Positions 46,646 to 56,655 of a DNA stretch of 64,000 nucleotides are shown here, in pieces. The stretch comes from Taeniopygia guttata (Eukaryota > Chordata > Aves > Passeriformes > Estrildidae): the NCBI RefSeq assembly GCF_048771995.1, contig NC_133034.1, forward strand, positions 3,224,001 to 3,288,000. Direction: 5' to 3'. The notes under the pieces were generated by a model that was given only the letters and a program-made list of their open reading frames with translations, had not been told where the DNA came from and searched no databases. Position numbers and translations under genes: made by a program. Each line of letters begins with the position of its first letter. The first letter of the stretch is position 1.

Positions 46646-47470
46646 TCCAGCCCTTGCACATCTCCCTTTCCCTCCTCAGCACCGGCTGCAGCGCGTCCAC
46701 GTCCTTGCTGTCCGTGCTGGGAAGAGCCGGACGCAGCACTGCAGGTGCAGTGTCAGGGCGGGGAGGAGACACGGCCCTGCCTGTGGCTCTGGGAGCAGCA
46801 CTTGGCGATCGGTCGCCTGCACTGCAGAGAGCCGGGGCCCTTGTGCCTGCCCTTCTCCCCAGGGCGCCTTTCCCTGCTGCTCGCTTCTCCCATGGCTCGG
46901 GGAAATGCCCCCTGTGCCGCCCCTCGGTGCCGCCTCTCGCCGCTGCCCTCAGGGCTGCCCGGCGCCATCTTGAGGGCCCCAGGCCTCGGCCTCACCGTGC
47001 TCACCCAAAGGCCGTGAAAAGCAGACAAAAACACACACCCAGAAAGTGCCCTGTGATACCAAGGTCAATCTTTTGTCTGCAGCATGGGCTTGCTTTCAGA
47101 GTCTGCATGAGATTATAAAATCACCAGGAGAAAAGAGCATGAACAAGTTCTGCTTTGGCAGTATCTCAAGGCTTTGAGAGAGAGGGTTTGTGAGGGCTTA
47201 TTAACTCACAGGGACGCACAGAAAGTGTTGAAATGGTAAAAATAGTCAAAACCATTTAGAACTTGGAAGGAAAAACTGAGACACTGGCAGCTAGCACCTC
47301 AGAAACACGTGGCTTTTGCTCCTATCATCTGAGAACTTCCTGAGCAGGAGCAATTCTTTGAATTATATCAGTGTGGCCATGGCAGGAAAGGGAAGCGAGC
47401 AGATGGATTTAGTTTCTCCTGCCACCCCCTGAAATCCCAGTTCTCATTTGTGTGCGCTGTGGATTCTGCA
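46646..47470. other. GC-rich then unique DNA, no gene recognised
   Basis: GC-rich sequence to about 47.0 kb, then ordinary unique DNA. The open frames have no domains and no splice support. Confidence 0.5.
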
Positions 47471-47990
47471 TCAGGGGCCTGTGGCCCTGAGTGGGTTGCC
47501 GCTGCCTTAAATTTGGAACGGCGCAGGATGTCTCCCAGACCAAACCTGCCACCAACTCAAATGTCTACTGCCCTGACAGTCCCAAGTGCACCATGCAAAC
47601 TGAAATCAGGAACCTGGGCTGGCGAGCTTTGTTTCACAGAGCAAATGGCCGGTGTTTGTGTTCAGGGGCCTGTGGCCCTAAGTGGGCGGCCACCTCCAAA
47701 AAATCCAAACAGCGCAGGATGTGTCCCAGGCCCCCCAACCTGCCACCACCTCGAACTTGCTCTGCCCTGACAGTCCCAAGCTCCCCTGGCAACCTGACAC
47801 CAGGAACCTGGGGTAGCGAGCTTTGTTTTCCAGGGAAAAGGGCCGGCGTTCTTGGTCAGGGGCCCGTGGCCCTGAGTGGGCTGCCGCCTCCAAAAAATCC
47901 GACGGGCACAGGATGTGTCCCAGACCCAACGTTCCACCACGTCAAACTTGCTGCACCTTCCCCTGGCCTTGCTCACTCCTGTGCACCTGC
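47471..47990 (+). repeat. Tandem repeat, about 191-bp unit, 2.7 copies
   Basis: Three units starting TCAGGGGCC(T/C)GTGGCCCT at 47471, 47662 and 47856; spacing is 191 and 194 bp. Each contains GCGCAGGATGT or GCACAGGATGT and a downstream AGCGAGCTTTGTTT-like motif. Units differ by roughly a tenth to a fifth, so the array is old. The third unit is cut short near 47965-47990. Confidence 0.85.
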
Positions 47991-48039
47991 TACTGAGAGA
48001 AAGTGAGTGTGAAGCCTGGGTCACCTGTTTTCACCTGGC

Positions 48040-48434
48040 AGAACTGCTCCAAATACACAGGAATCTCCAATATGCAGGAATCTCCCAATATGCAGGAATC
48101 TGTGTCACCAGTGAGGAAGAAGACACTATCTAGACAGCTCTACAAGCCAGAGGAAACCTGATTTTAGGCAGTCTCCTTGCAACTGTGTCACTTATAATTG
48201 ATATTTTATTGTTTACTTTGCAGGCTTGCGTTTCTCAATGACATTTTGCTATACAAAACAGCTGGAAGACTTCTACGTCCTTTGCCAAATCCTGGGGCAA
48301 ACTGCGGTGATAAATGAGCCCTGAAACAACATGACTTATAGTTTTGTAGCCTCAAGGTGCACTGCAGCTCCTTTTGTACAAATTAAATCCTGCTTAAGTC
48401 TCCTGAAATTTTTCAGGGTGACCTCTCTCCTCCC
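48040..48434. other. ERV 5' flank with a short 17-bp tandem repeat
   Basis: Holds about three copies of a short AATATGCAGGAATCTCC-like word (48055-48105). The rest is unique AT-rich DNA up to the ERV. The last bases before the LTR are CTCTCTCCTCCC. Confidence 0.6.
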
Positions 48435-48780
48435 TGTAGTAGTAGGGACAGGCGAACGGAAGATCTCGGGATGTGACGGAAAGAGAGACCCTTCCCCCTT
48501 CTCCCTGCTTCACGTTATCTATTAACCCCAAAGCATGTGACCACACCTAACCCAGTAGTTTTCCACTCCCAACTAACCCAGAAACCCCACCAAACCCCCC
48601 TCTGACGTAGCAAAGACCCCCAAGACTATTTAAACCCATGAGATGAGATAATAAAGGCTTTTCGATCATCCACCACATTGGTGCCAGCGTCTTTTGTCGA
48701 TTAGCTTGAGTGGTCCGGACGGGCCGGACCGCCGTGCTGCCCCTGGAACCAGGTCGCCGTTGTCTTTTATAAAGGCAACA
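48435..48780 (+). mobile_element. ERV 5' LTR
   Basis: 346 bp, from TGTAGTAG to GGCAACA (TG...CA). It has a TATA-like box at 48627-48634 and a poly(A) signal at 48650-48655, a close spacing that implies a very short R region, as in alpharetroviruses. Confidence 0.93.
48627..48634 (+). promoter_or_regulatory. LTR TATA box
   Basis: TATTTAAA in the 5' LTR, preserved in the 3' LTR at the same place. Transcription would start about 25-30 bp downstream, just after the AATAAA. Confidence 0.7.
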
Positions 48781-48784
48781 TATC

Positions 48785-48799
48785 TGGTGCCGAAACCCG
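48785..48799 (+). other. Primer binding site, tRNA-Phe type
   Basis: TGGTGCCGAAACCCG lies four bases after the LTR and is complementary to the 3' end of tRNA-Phe (15 matches). Alpharetroviruses of the ALV group use tRNA-Trp, so this is a distinct primer. Confidence 0.85.
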
Positions 48800-48902
48800 T
48801 GAAGATTCGCTTGGGTAACGGGGTACACCTGGACAGGAGCAGCGGCCGGAGCGGTCAGACCGTATCTTGGCGCAGGGAGATGTCCCAGGACCCGCGAGCG
48901 TC

Positions 48903-50654
48903 ATGGACAGCATCGCCAGGGTCGTAAGTGTGAGTTATAAGCAGTGGGGTATCGAGTGTAAGCTCAAAGACTTTTATCTTGCCATAGCAAGGCCGGTTGA
49001 GCTTGGGGCAACTGAAAGCCCAGTGGATGCCATGCATCTGGGAATATGGGAAAAATGCACAGCCACGCTGGCCGGGGACACGAAATCCTCAGGCAGTGGC
49101 AAAAGCCCTAAGGCATGGGGCAAAGTAGAGAAAGCCCCACGCAGAGCAATAGAAGAGCAGGAGACGCGGAGTGCGGCGCGTATGTGTTTATTAGTTAGAC
49201 CCGGGCTCGGGGTGGGGAGGGAAGCGCAGACCGTCCCTGAGGACGATCCGCCCGGGAACGGAGACCCGGGGGGGCCCGGCACGTCACCCCCTTCCCCAGA
49301 TCAGAGCCCAACCCCCGCCGCGGGAGCCCCCCGAAAAACCCCCACCGCGGAAACCCCCCGAAAAATCGCGGCTTCCCCGCCCGTCCCGCCGCCACCGCCG
49401 GTCAGCAATCCGTTGTCAGAGGTGCAGCAGCGCACGGAATGTTTTTGGCAAGGGCTAGTGAGGGAAGCCAGAGTCGCAGAAACCGCAGCTCGGGTGGAGA
49501 CGCTAACCTCGCTGCCACCCCAGCCCTTTGAAAATGGCGCTGGCCGCCAAGGAGAGGGGCGGGGCGCGGGCGGTCTCAGCGCGAAAACCCAGGAGCCGCG
49601 CGGTTTCAGGGGCGCACGTGCGCGGGAGAAAGAGGCGGAGAGCGGCAGAGAGCGCGGAGCCAATCGGCAGCGGCGCCTGACGCAGCTACCATTTAAGGGA
49701 CAAACCTCCCCCTGCAGGAGGCGCGGCGAGCCGGGGGGGCGGGAGCGGCGCCACCCCCGCGGGCAGGAGCGAGCTCGGAGCCGGACAAAAAGGCACCGAG
49801 CCCCGGAAGTGCGCCGGCATTCGACTTCCGACTCGGAGCCCGGCAGCAGCTCTGCCGGCTCGGAAGTGCCGACGGGAGCCGGCCGGAACTCCGAGACGGA
49901 GAAATCAAAGCCAACGCAATTTAAGACAAAACCGAGTAAAGCTCTAAGCCGCACCGAAAAGCGGTCACAATACGAACCAGCCCAGTTTACCAGCTGGGGA
50001 GAAATATCCTTTTGGGGCTGCGGGAGAAAAGGGCATCTCGCCAAGGAGTGCGGGTCCCGGCCCCAGGGGAACGGGACGGGGGCGGGGGCGTGCAGACCGC
50101 ACTCAGCCTCCTCCCACCGCAAATACAAGGCGGCCCATCTATGCCAACCCCCAGTGGGGCGGGGAGCCCTCATACCTCATACCCCCGCCGGCGACACAAT
50201 TGCAGAGTCTCCAAACACAGCCTGCGGTACCTTCGTACCCACTACCACCGCAAGCAACGCCTGTACCGCAGGGTCAGCAGGGGACACCCCAGAACAGAAC
50301 CCCTGGGTGGCCCTGGCCATGAAAATAGGGAAAGAGCCCCCGAGGGTGTGGGGGACATGCCGCCTATATGACATCCAGGACCCCCACGTAATAGAGCTTC
50401 AGCTTTGGGCAGACACAGGAGCAGACTGCTCGATCCTGCCCCAAGCCCTGTGGCCCCGACACTGGCAATGCAAAGAAGTCCCCCCAGTGAACGGAGTGGG
50501 AGGGCCGTCCCGAGCTTGGAAAAGCACCCTGACCAGTGCCACGGCATGCTTCAAGTGTGGTGAGGCAGGTCACATCGCGGTGAGCTGCCCCCAGCCGGCA
50601 CGGCAGCCCGCCGCAGCGCCTCCACCCCAAACACGCCCGCGGGGATCCTGTTGA
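48903..50654 (+). CDS. gag: ERV gag-pro remnant ORF
   Basis: 583 codons from the first ATG at 48903. Residues 1-90 resemble an alpharetroviral matrix domain (a Trp-Gly segment with RAIEEQE). A Pro-rich region follows (PPVPPPPP), then a long Arg-rich stretch. No capsid and no major homology region are present. A degenerate zinc knuckle lies near 50010-50050 (first Cys replaced by Phe). Then come protease active-site residues (LWADTGADCSILP) near 50405-50440 and an intact CX2CX4HX4C knuckle (CFKCGEAGHIAVSC) near 50549-50590. The order knuckle-protease-knuckle is not that of a normal virus. Just past the TGA stop a further knuckle-like segment continues but is broken by the stop and a frame change. 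Function as a structural protein is not expected. Confidence 0.8.
   Translation: MDSIARVVSVSYKQWGIECKLKDFYLAIARPVELGATESPVDAMHLGIWEKCTATLAGDTKSSGSGKSPKAWGKVEKAPRRAIEEQETRSAARMCLLVRPGLGVGREAQTVPEDDPPGNGDPGGPGTSPPSPDQSPTPAAGAPRKTPTAETPRKIAASPPVPPPPPVSNPLSEVQQRTECFWQGLVREARVAETAARVETLTSLPPQPFENGAGRQGEGRGAGGLSAKTQEPRGFRGARAREKEAESGRERGANRQRRLTQLPFKGQTSPCRRRGEPGGRERRHPRGQERARSRTKRHRAPEVRRHSTSDSEPGSSSAGSEVPTGAGRNSETEKSKPTQFKTKPSKALSRTEKRSQYEPAQFTSWGEISFWGCGRKGHLAKECGSRPQGNGTGAGACRPHSASSHRKYKAAHLCQPPVGRGALIPHTPAGDTIAESPNTACGTFVPTTTASNACTAGSAGDTPEQNPWVALAMKIGKEPPRVWGTCRLYDIQDPHVIELQLWADTGADCSILPQALWPRHWQCKEVPPVNGVGGPSRAWKSTLTSATACFKCGEAGHIAVSCPQPARQPAAAPPPQTRPRGSC
48924..48929 (+). other. ERV splice donor inside gag
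   Basis: A perfect GTAAGT directly after the seventh gag codon. Together with the acceptor at 50751-50753 it would place the first seven gag codons in frame with env, the arrangement known from avian leukosis viruses. Confidence 0.7.
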
Positions 50655-50750
50655 AGCTGCGGGAGGAAAGGGCCACTGCCGCACACCCAATGCTGCCAAT
50701 AAAACTGACCTTCAGAACAAAACTAATGGAAAAGCTGTGAGTTTTGTTTG

Positions 50751-50753
50751 CAG
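50751..50753 (+). other. ERV env splice acceptor
   Basis: CAG preceded by the T-rich GTTTTGTTTG. The exon would begin at 50754, in the env reading frame and three bases before the first env ATG (50757). Confidence 0.65.
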
Positions 50754-50756
50754 GAC

Positions 50757-52646
50757 ATGCTCGTGGACCGTCCCTGTGACGCATACACCCCTGCTCCAGA
50801 GAGAGATGACAGACCACCAAACCGCCAGACAAAACCCGAGAATCCCACGGCGGTGAGACCCAGACATGCACAGTGTCTCTGTGCAATCTTGCTGTTGGGG
50901 CTTGTGGCTGGGGGACAAGCCGACCCAGGCCACTACCCTCACCAGCCATTTAGGTGGGTCATGCAACACCTTTCAAGTGACAAGGTGTTCAAAGAGGTCA
51001 CCACAGCAAACACCCCATCCTTCGTGTTCCACATAGCCGACCTGCTTCCAGGACAACTGAAACTACGGCCCGCAAGCCCACACATCATACTCATGTACAT
51101 ATCTTACTGGTGCCCAGCGTCCAACCCAGGGAAAAGGTACTGCGACTACACGGGGTGGGGACATTGCGGATATTGGGGCTGCGAAACCATTGTTACAGAT
51201 GCCAGACCACGGGGAGATGGGTGGCAACCACAGGAGCCCGACAAATTCTTACAGTTCACCTGGGCACCCTTTGGCTGTGGAGACCACAATGCACAGCCTA
51301 GATATCGGGGATGCGTAAGTTATAACATGACTGTCCTACAGCCAGATCACCCCAGCTGGGCCATGGGTAGAACGTGGACAGTGGTCCTCAGAGGACCGAG
51401 GAGGTGGGTGAATGTGCGAATTATCAGGCTCCAGCCACCAGCACCTCGACCAGTAGGACCCAACAAAGTTATCAAGAACATGCTGAGAGGGAAAAACACA
51501 ACCCACCCCAAAACCTTGCCCCCGAAAGTCACTGAGACCCCGACCGGCCTTGCAGATACCCCCCAGATAGGCCGCACGACTGAGTCAGACCTGAACCCAA
51601 TCTTTCGTATGCTAGAAGCTACCTTTCTAACCCTAAACGAAACCAAACCAAACCTAACTAACTCCTGTTGGCTTTGCTATGATGTTAGACCCCCTTTCTA
51701 CGAAGGCATTGCTTTAGACACCCCCTTCAGTTACTCCACAGCCAGTGCCCCCCACCAGTGCAGATGGGACACTCCCCGCAGAGGAATCACCCTGAGTCAA
51801 ATCACAGGACAGGGCAGATGTTTTGGCAATGCAACCTTAGCAAAGCAGAAAGGCAACTTCTGCACTAAAGTTGTCAAGCCCAACAGAAAAACCAATAAGT
51901 GGGTGGTCCCATCTGCATCTGGGATGTGGGTTTGCCAAAGGTCCGGAGTGAGTCCTTGTGTGTTCCTTGCCAAATTTAATGACTCTATCGATTTCTGTGT
52001 CCAAGTTCTGATTGTCCCTAGGGTCCTGTACCACTCAGACGAAGAGATATACCATCTTCTCGAGGAACCTAACAGACTCCACAAAAGAGAAATAATCACA
52101 GGTATAACCATCGCAATGCTGCTCGGCCTGGGAGCAGCTGGCACAGCCACGGGTGTCTCAGCCATTGCAACCCAACAGCACGGACTCTCTCAGCTGCAAA
52201 TGACCATTGACGAAGACCTGCAGAGGATCGAGAAACCCATCTCCTATCTAGAGAAATCAGTCTCTTCGCTTTCAGGAGTAGTTTTACAAAATAGGCGAGG
52301 ACTGGACCTCTTGTTCATGCAACAAAGAGGACTGTGTGCAGCCCTGAAAGAGGAGTGCTGCTTTTATGCAGATCATACAGGAGTTGTTAAAGACTCCATG
52401 GCAGAACTCCGAGATAGACTGGCTCAGAGAAAGAGAGACAGGGAAACCCAACAGAGCTGGTTTGAATCCTGGTTCAATCGATCACCTTGGCTCACCACTT
52501 TAATTTCCGCCCTGGTAGGTCCACTGGCAATACTGCTTTTGGCTATTACCATAGGACCATGCCTGCTGAACAAACTAGTCTCGTTTGTTCAGGCCCGTCT
52601 AGAAAGGGCAAACATTCTGTTCATAGGCCACAAACAAATGCTGTAA
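50757..52646 (+). CDS. env: ERV envelope glycoprotein, full-length ORF
   Basis: 629 codons from the first ATG, TAA at 52644, no internal stop. The hydrophobic signal segment is at about residues 40-53 (CAILLLGLVAGG). The surface subunit runs to a dibasic site ending HKR near residue 444, with a CWLC motif near 304 and about six N-glycosylation sequons. The transmembrane subunit has an N-terminal Gly/Ala-rich fusion peptide, a leucine-rich heptad region, an immunosuppressive-type segment (LQNRRGLDLLF), CX6CC near 525-533, a membrane anchor at about 577-605 and a short tail. This is the gammaretroviral plan. Translation may instead start in gag through the spliced leader. The cleavage site lacks Arg at P4. 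Confidence 0.9.
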   Translation: MLVDRPCDAYTPAPERDDRPPNRQTKPENPTAVRPRHAQCLCAILLLGLVAGGQADPGHYPHQPFRWVMQHLSSDKVFKEVTTANTPSFVFHIADLLPGQLKLRPASPHIILMYISYWCPASNPGKRYCDYTGWGHCGYWGCETIVTDARPRGDGWQPQEPDKFLQFTWAPFGCGDHNAQPRYRGCVSYNMTVLQPDHPSWAMGRTWTVVLRGPRRWVNVRIIRLQPPAPRPVGPNKVIKNMLRGKNTTHPKTLPPKVTETPTGLADTPQIGRTTESDLNPIFRMLEATFLTLNETKPNLTNSCWLCYDVRPPFYEGIALDTPFSYSTASAPHQCRWDTPRRGITLSQITGQGRCFGNATLAKQKGNFCTKVVKPNRKTNKWVVPSASGMWVCQRSGVSPCVFLAKFNDSIDFCVQVLIVPRVLYHSDEEIYHLLEEPNRLHKREIITGITIAMLLGLGAAGTATGVSAIATQQHGLSQLQMTIDEDLQRIEKPISYLEKSVSSLSGVVLQNRRGLDLLFMQQRGLCAALKEECCFYADHTGVVKDSMAELRDRLAQRKRDRETQQSWFESWFNRSPWLTTLISALVGPLAILLLAITIGPCLLNKLVSFVQARLERANILFIGHKQML

Positions 52647-52794
52647 GCCAAAAACTGCGAACACAGTCTGTCGCAAAAGCCTTCGAGACTCACCTTGCGA
52701 AAATTACACAGGTTTACCAAACCACCCTTTCCTTACCAAGTTACAAGTTTGTACCTCACTCCAGTGCCTATATCTACAACTACCTCATTATATA

Positions 52795-52814
52795 TATGAT
52801 AAGGGGAGGGGAGA
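52795..52814 (+). other. ERV polypurine tract
   Basis: AAGGGGAGGGGAGA directly before the 3' LTR, the plus-strand primer site of retroviruses. Confidence 0.85.
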
Positions 52815-53159
52815 TGTAGTAGTAGGGACAGGCGAACGGAAGTTCACGGGATGTGACGGAAAGAGAGACCCTTCCCCCTTCTCCCTGCTTCACGTTATCT
52901 ATTAAGCCCAGAGCATGTAACCACAACTAACCCAGTAGTTTTCCACTCCCAACTAACCCAGAAACCCCACCAAACCCCCCTCTGACGTAGCAAAGACCCC
53001 CAAGACTATTTAAACCCATGAGATGAGATAATAAAGGCTTTTCGACCATCCACCAAATTGGTGCCAGCGTCTTTGTCGTTAGCCCGAGTGGTCCGGACAG
53101 GCCGGGTCGCCGTGCTGCTTCTTGGAACCGGGTCGCCGTTGTCTTTTATAAAGGCAACA
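52815..53159 (+). mobile_element. ERV 3' LTR
   Basis: 345 bp, same TG and CA ends as the 5' LTR but about 5% different from it. Its last base is followed at once by the start of segmental duplication arm 2 (GAGCTGCCTG against GAGGTGCCTG at 4265). Confidence 0.92.
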
Positions 53160-54694
53160 GAGCTGCCTGTTGAATTTCTGCTATTATTTTTGTACAGAAT
53201 GCTATGTTAGGGTCCCTCATTTTAATGACACAGCTAATGTAGCAGGCACTTAGCCTCGGGTTAGCCCAGTGGCAAACCAATGCTCTGGAAAAGACTCCAA
53301 GGCAATCCATCACCTTCTGCCCAGAGAGGAGCTGGGTGGGCTCTGGAAGACTTGTGGAGAGCAGCAGGACAGGGCAGCTGCTCCTCTGTGCAGAGGGAAG
53401 AGAGCAGAGTACCTGGGGCTGCACATCTTGGCTCCCAGCTCCCAGCTCCCTGCCTGCTCTCACATTTTCAGGTGTTTTTCCAGTCCAAGGCTTAACTGCT
53501 GGGGCTTCAGGAGTTTCAAAGGCCTTCAGACTTGGAGAGCTGTTGCCAGCCTCGTTAGGCCTAATTTATTGGTAGGGAAGTATCCAAGGGCTTGAGCCAA
53601 AGCATTCTGTGTTCAATGGAAGGCTCTCCACGTGGCTTTCAGCAGCTCTGGGCACTCTATACTAAAAATTGAACAATAATAAAATAAGGAAATGACTTTT
53701 GCTATTACTACACCAGTCACATAGACACAGATCATCTTTCACAGTGCTGTCAGGTAAAGTCAAACAACTTCTCTGGGAGATTAGGGATTGATTAAAGTCC
53801 TTGCACTCAGGGATATATATCTGTATTAATCTTGGAATTATTTGTCAAACACCCAAGATCTCTGCTCTGATTTGTGGAATATATTCTGAAAGTCAACGGA
53901 GTCAAGATTTCAAAGGAGTAAAGATTTAAAAAATTATTTTTATGTTTTTAAAGCAAATGCAGGAGCTGCTTCCTTGCCCTGAAAGCAAGCACTGCTATTT
54001 TTAATATGGTGCTCTTTTTACTTTGAAATGTGTTGCTGATAGTAGAGAATGCAGCTGAGAAACTGGAAAGTAGGAGCTAACACACTCTCAGACAAGTCCA
54101 TAAAGCACAAGCAACTGCCTCAAACCATGAGGTTTGGGGTCTGACAGGTTAGGACTGACAGCTTCTGCTGTCCAGGCAAGAAAGTCAGGGTTTGATGGTG
54201 AAGCCAGCACTAAATCCACTTCTCCAGCTTCTCCCACTGCAGTGAAACAGCTGATCCTATTTGGAGAGGCCATTAAAAATGCAACTTTGGGTTGTATCAG
54301 ATGCACAAAAATTTGGCTTATTGTGTCTGGAGTCTGGTATTCAGAGGGTGCTTCACACAGCATTCCCCACACCCCTGGGGATCCTGTGTGCTCTGGGCTC
54401 TGGAGCAGGGATTGTTTCTGCCTTTTTGCCCTGGGTTGAAAGATAAGTGTGTATTCCATTTCCCATCTGTCAGAGGTGGGGCAGTTCTCTGCTGCTCATG
54501 GGGCAGTTTTTTCTTTATCTCTCCCACAGCCAATCCTCCCTCCAGGAGATCTCTGCTGTTCATGGCCACTGAGTGTCCCTGCATGGCTGAGAAAATTCCA
54601 TCATCCACGGGGAGATGGTCTGCCCAGGGGATGAGCCAAACATTCCTACCTGGATCCAATCTGACCTGGGAACAGCACAGCAGCCTTTGTCCCC

Positions 54695-54838
54695 TGCATC
54701 CCCAGAGGAGCAGCTTTCTTCCCACTGCATCCCCAGAGGAGCAGCTTTCTTCCCACTGCATTCCCAGAGGAGCAGCTTTCTTCCCACTGCATCCCCAGAG
54801 GAGCAGCTTTCTTCCCACTGCATTCCCAGAGGAGCCCA
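54695..54838 (+). repeat. 31-bp VNTR, long allele
   Basis: Four full and one partial copies of TGCATCCCCAGAGGAGCAGC..., 31 bp each; arm 1 has one full and one partial. Confidence 0.88.
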
Positions 54839-55008
54839 GGCCCATCTCCCCCAGCCCTGGAGCTCCAGAGGAAAACTCCCCCCTTGTGCAGGATCTGCTC
54901 CAGCAGAAGCACAGCTGGCACTGCAGGAGGGCTGAGCCACCCTGGGATGGGACTGCTGCCACCTCCCTGACACACAGGGGGCCAGGGCCTGTACCGACTC
55001 TGGCAGTA

Positions 55009-55060
55009 GGTTTTTTTTTTTTTTTTTTTTGGTTCTTTTTGGGTTTTTTTTTTGTGTGTG
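55009..55060 (+). repeat. Poly-T / TG tract
   Basis: A run of about 20 T, then GGTTC, T5, GGG, T10 and a short (GT)n. Arm 1 has only a T7 at the corresponding place (6033-6040), so the tract expanded, or is prone to sequencing error. Confidence 0.85.
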
Positions 55061-56655
55061 TTGTTTGTACATTACATTTGTATTTGTAGTTTTCCTAGTA
55101 AGTAACTGTTATTCCTATTCCAGTATCTTTGCCTGAAAGCCCCCTAATTTCAAAATTATAATAATTCAGAAGGAGGGGGTTTCATTTTCCATTTCAGAGG
55201 AGGCTCCTGCCTTCCTTAGCAGACACCTGTCTGTTCAAAGCAAGTCACTTTTGCATTGCAGCAGACAGTGAGGAGATGCAGGGGATACAGCTGGGCATCC
55301 CTGTGCCAGTGGCACAGCCCCTCAGAAGGAAGCACAGCTGGAAGGGTGTGGAATCACAGGGTGCAGGCCTCTCCAAGCCCTCCCTAATAACAGAGATCAG
55401 ATTTAATTTGGCCTCAGCCTCCATCTGAGATGAGATAAAGAATGACACTATGATTATATGTCCCAACTTGCCAGGCCCAAAGGCAGTCATTCTCTCTCAC
55501 ATATAACACAAAAATGTTCTGGATAAGCTGGCTGCACTTCAGTCAATAAGTTGTGATACACTCTTTCATTTGAGAGATCCAGATTTTCTGGTTTAGCAAC
55601 CCCTGGCAGAATCATCAATAACTTACACTCGGAGAGTGATAGGAAGAGGGAAACAATGAAGAGAGCAGACTGTAGCAGTGCATCAGGACCTGCAGGGGGT
55701 CTGCTAACTTGCTGGGATAAGGATGTTCTGGCCTTTTGCCACTGGAAAATTAGGGCTCATTGGCAAGGCAGGAAACATCTGCGGGGAGTTTGCTGAGACA
55801 GAGAAAATCACCAGCACACAGCTCAGCACAGCCCTCGGTCTGGTCAGAAAAAACCTCAGATCTGGAGCAGCAAATAGTGATTAGGGTTCAGCCCAACCCC
55901 AATCCAATCCTGTGCAGGAGTGAAGACAGTGTGAGCCCATCAGGAATGATAAATTACATCCCAGATGAGAACCACTGACCAGAAAGCCCCAGCACAAGGG
56001 GAGCTGGCTGGGAAAAAAAGAAAGAAAATTCACATAGCCTTGTCATCAGCCACAACTGCCCAGTTTCCCCCAGGGTTTCCACCTTGCTGGGTGAATTAGT
56101 ACAGCTGTGTTTAATGAGCAGGGGAAGAAGGCTGCCATAACAGCATCTCCAGCTCCTGCCTGGTAGGTGTTCTCCAGTCTGTGGGTCTGAGGCTGGGAGG
56201 ATTCAGGCTCTGCTTGGGGTTGGGGTCATACTGAAGAGACTGCCAGTGAAGAAGGCAGAGGAAAGTCAGGGTGGTTTGTTTTTCATTTTGTCTCCTAAAC
56301 CATAATTCTGAGTAACTTTGAAAGCAATTACTTTTAATATCTTCTCTACAATTCCACACTGGCTAAAAGTCCATATAGCCTCCCAGCCAAATTCTGTGAG
56401 CTGCTGAGACCCTACAACTCAAGCAGGAGTGACTTGGGGGCACAGACACAGAGGAATTGGTATTTGTGATCTTGCCTTAAGGTTCACAGCAGGGCTGGAC
56501 CTGGCCTGCTGACTCGGACTGTCCAACTGTAAACTAAAGGAGAGCCTGAGGAACAATAATGAAAAAAGCCAATTAGTTGATACACTAGACAATGGACTCC
56601 CCGTTGGAATCATCTTTCTTTAAAAGAAAAAAGAAAAAAATTTGGGGCAAACTAA

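Larger units (their letters stand above)
48435..53159 (+). mobile_element. Defective endogenous retrovirus, alpha/gamma mosaic
   Basis: A 4,725-bp provirus: 5' LTR, PBS, gag-like ORF, env ORF, polypurine tract, 3' LTR. Reverse transcriptase, RNase H and integrase are absent; only about 100 bp separate the gag stop from the env acceptor. The LTR core (TATTTAAA, AATAAA 22 bp later, then CCACCACATTGGTG) and a splice donor seven codons into gag are alpharetrovirus-like. The env has the CWLC and CX6CC motifs and N-terminal fusion peptide of gammaretroviruses. The element cannot replicate alone. The LTRs differ at roughly 16 positions plus 3 indels (about 5%), and the flanks carry no matching target-site duplication. 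Confidence 0.92.

Noticed and set aside
48867-48902. Gag start at the upstream TTG
   Set aside because: The ATG at 48903 begins a matrix-like sequence and sits seven codons before the splice donor, as expected for this virus type.
50748-50756. Env start at a TTG upstream of the first ATG
   Set aside because: The TTG lies before the splice acceptor and would not be in the mature env message; ATG 50757 or the gag leader start is more plausible.
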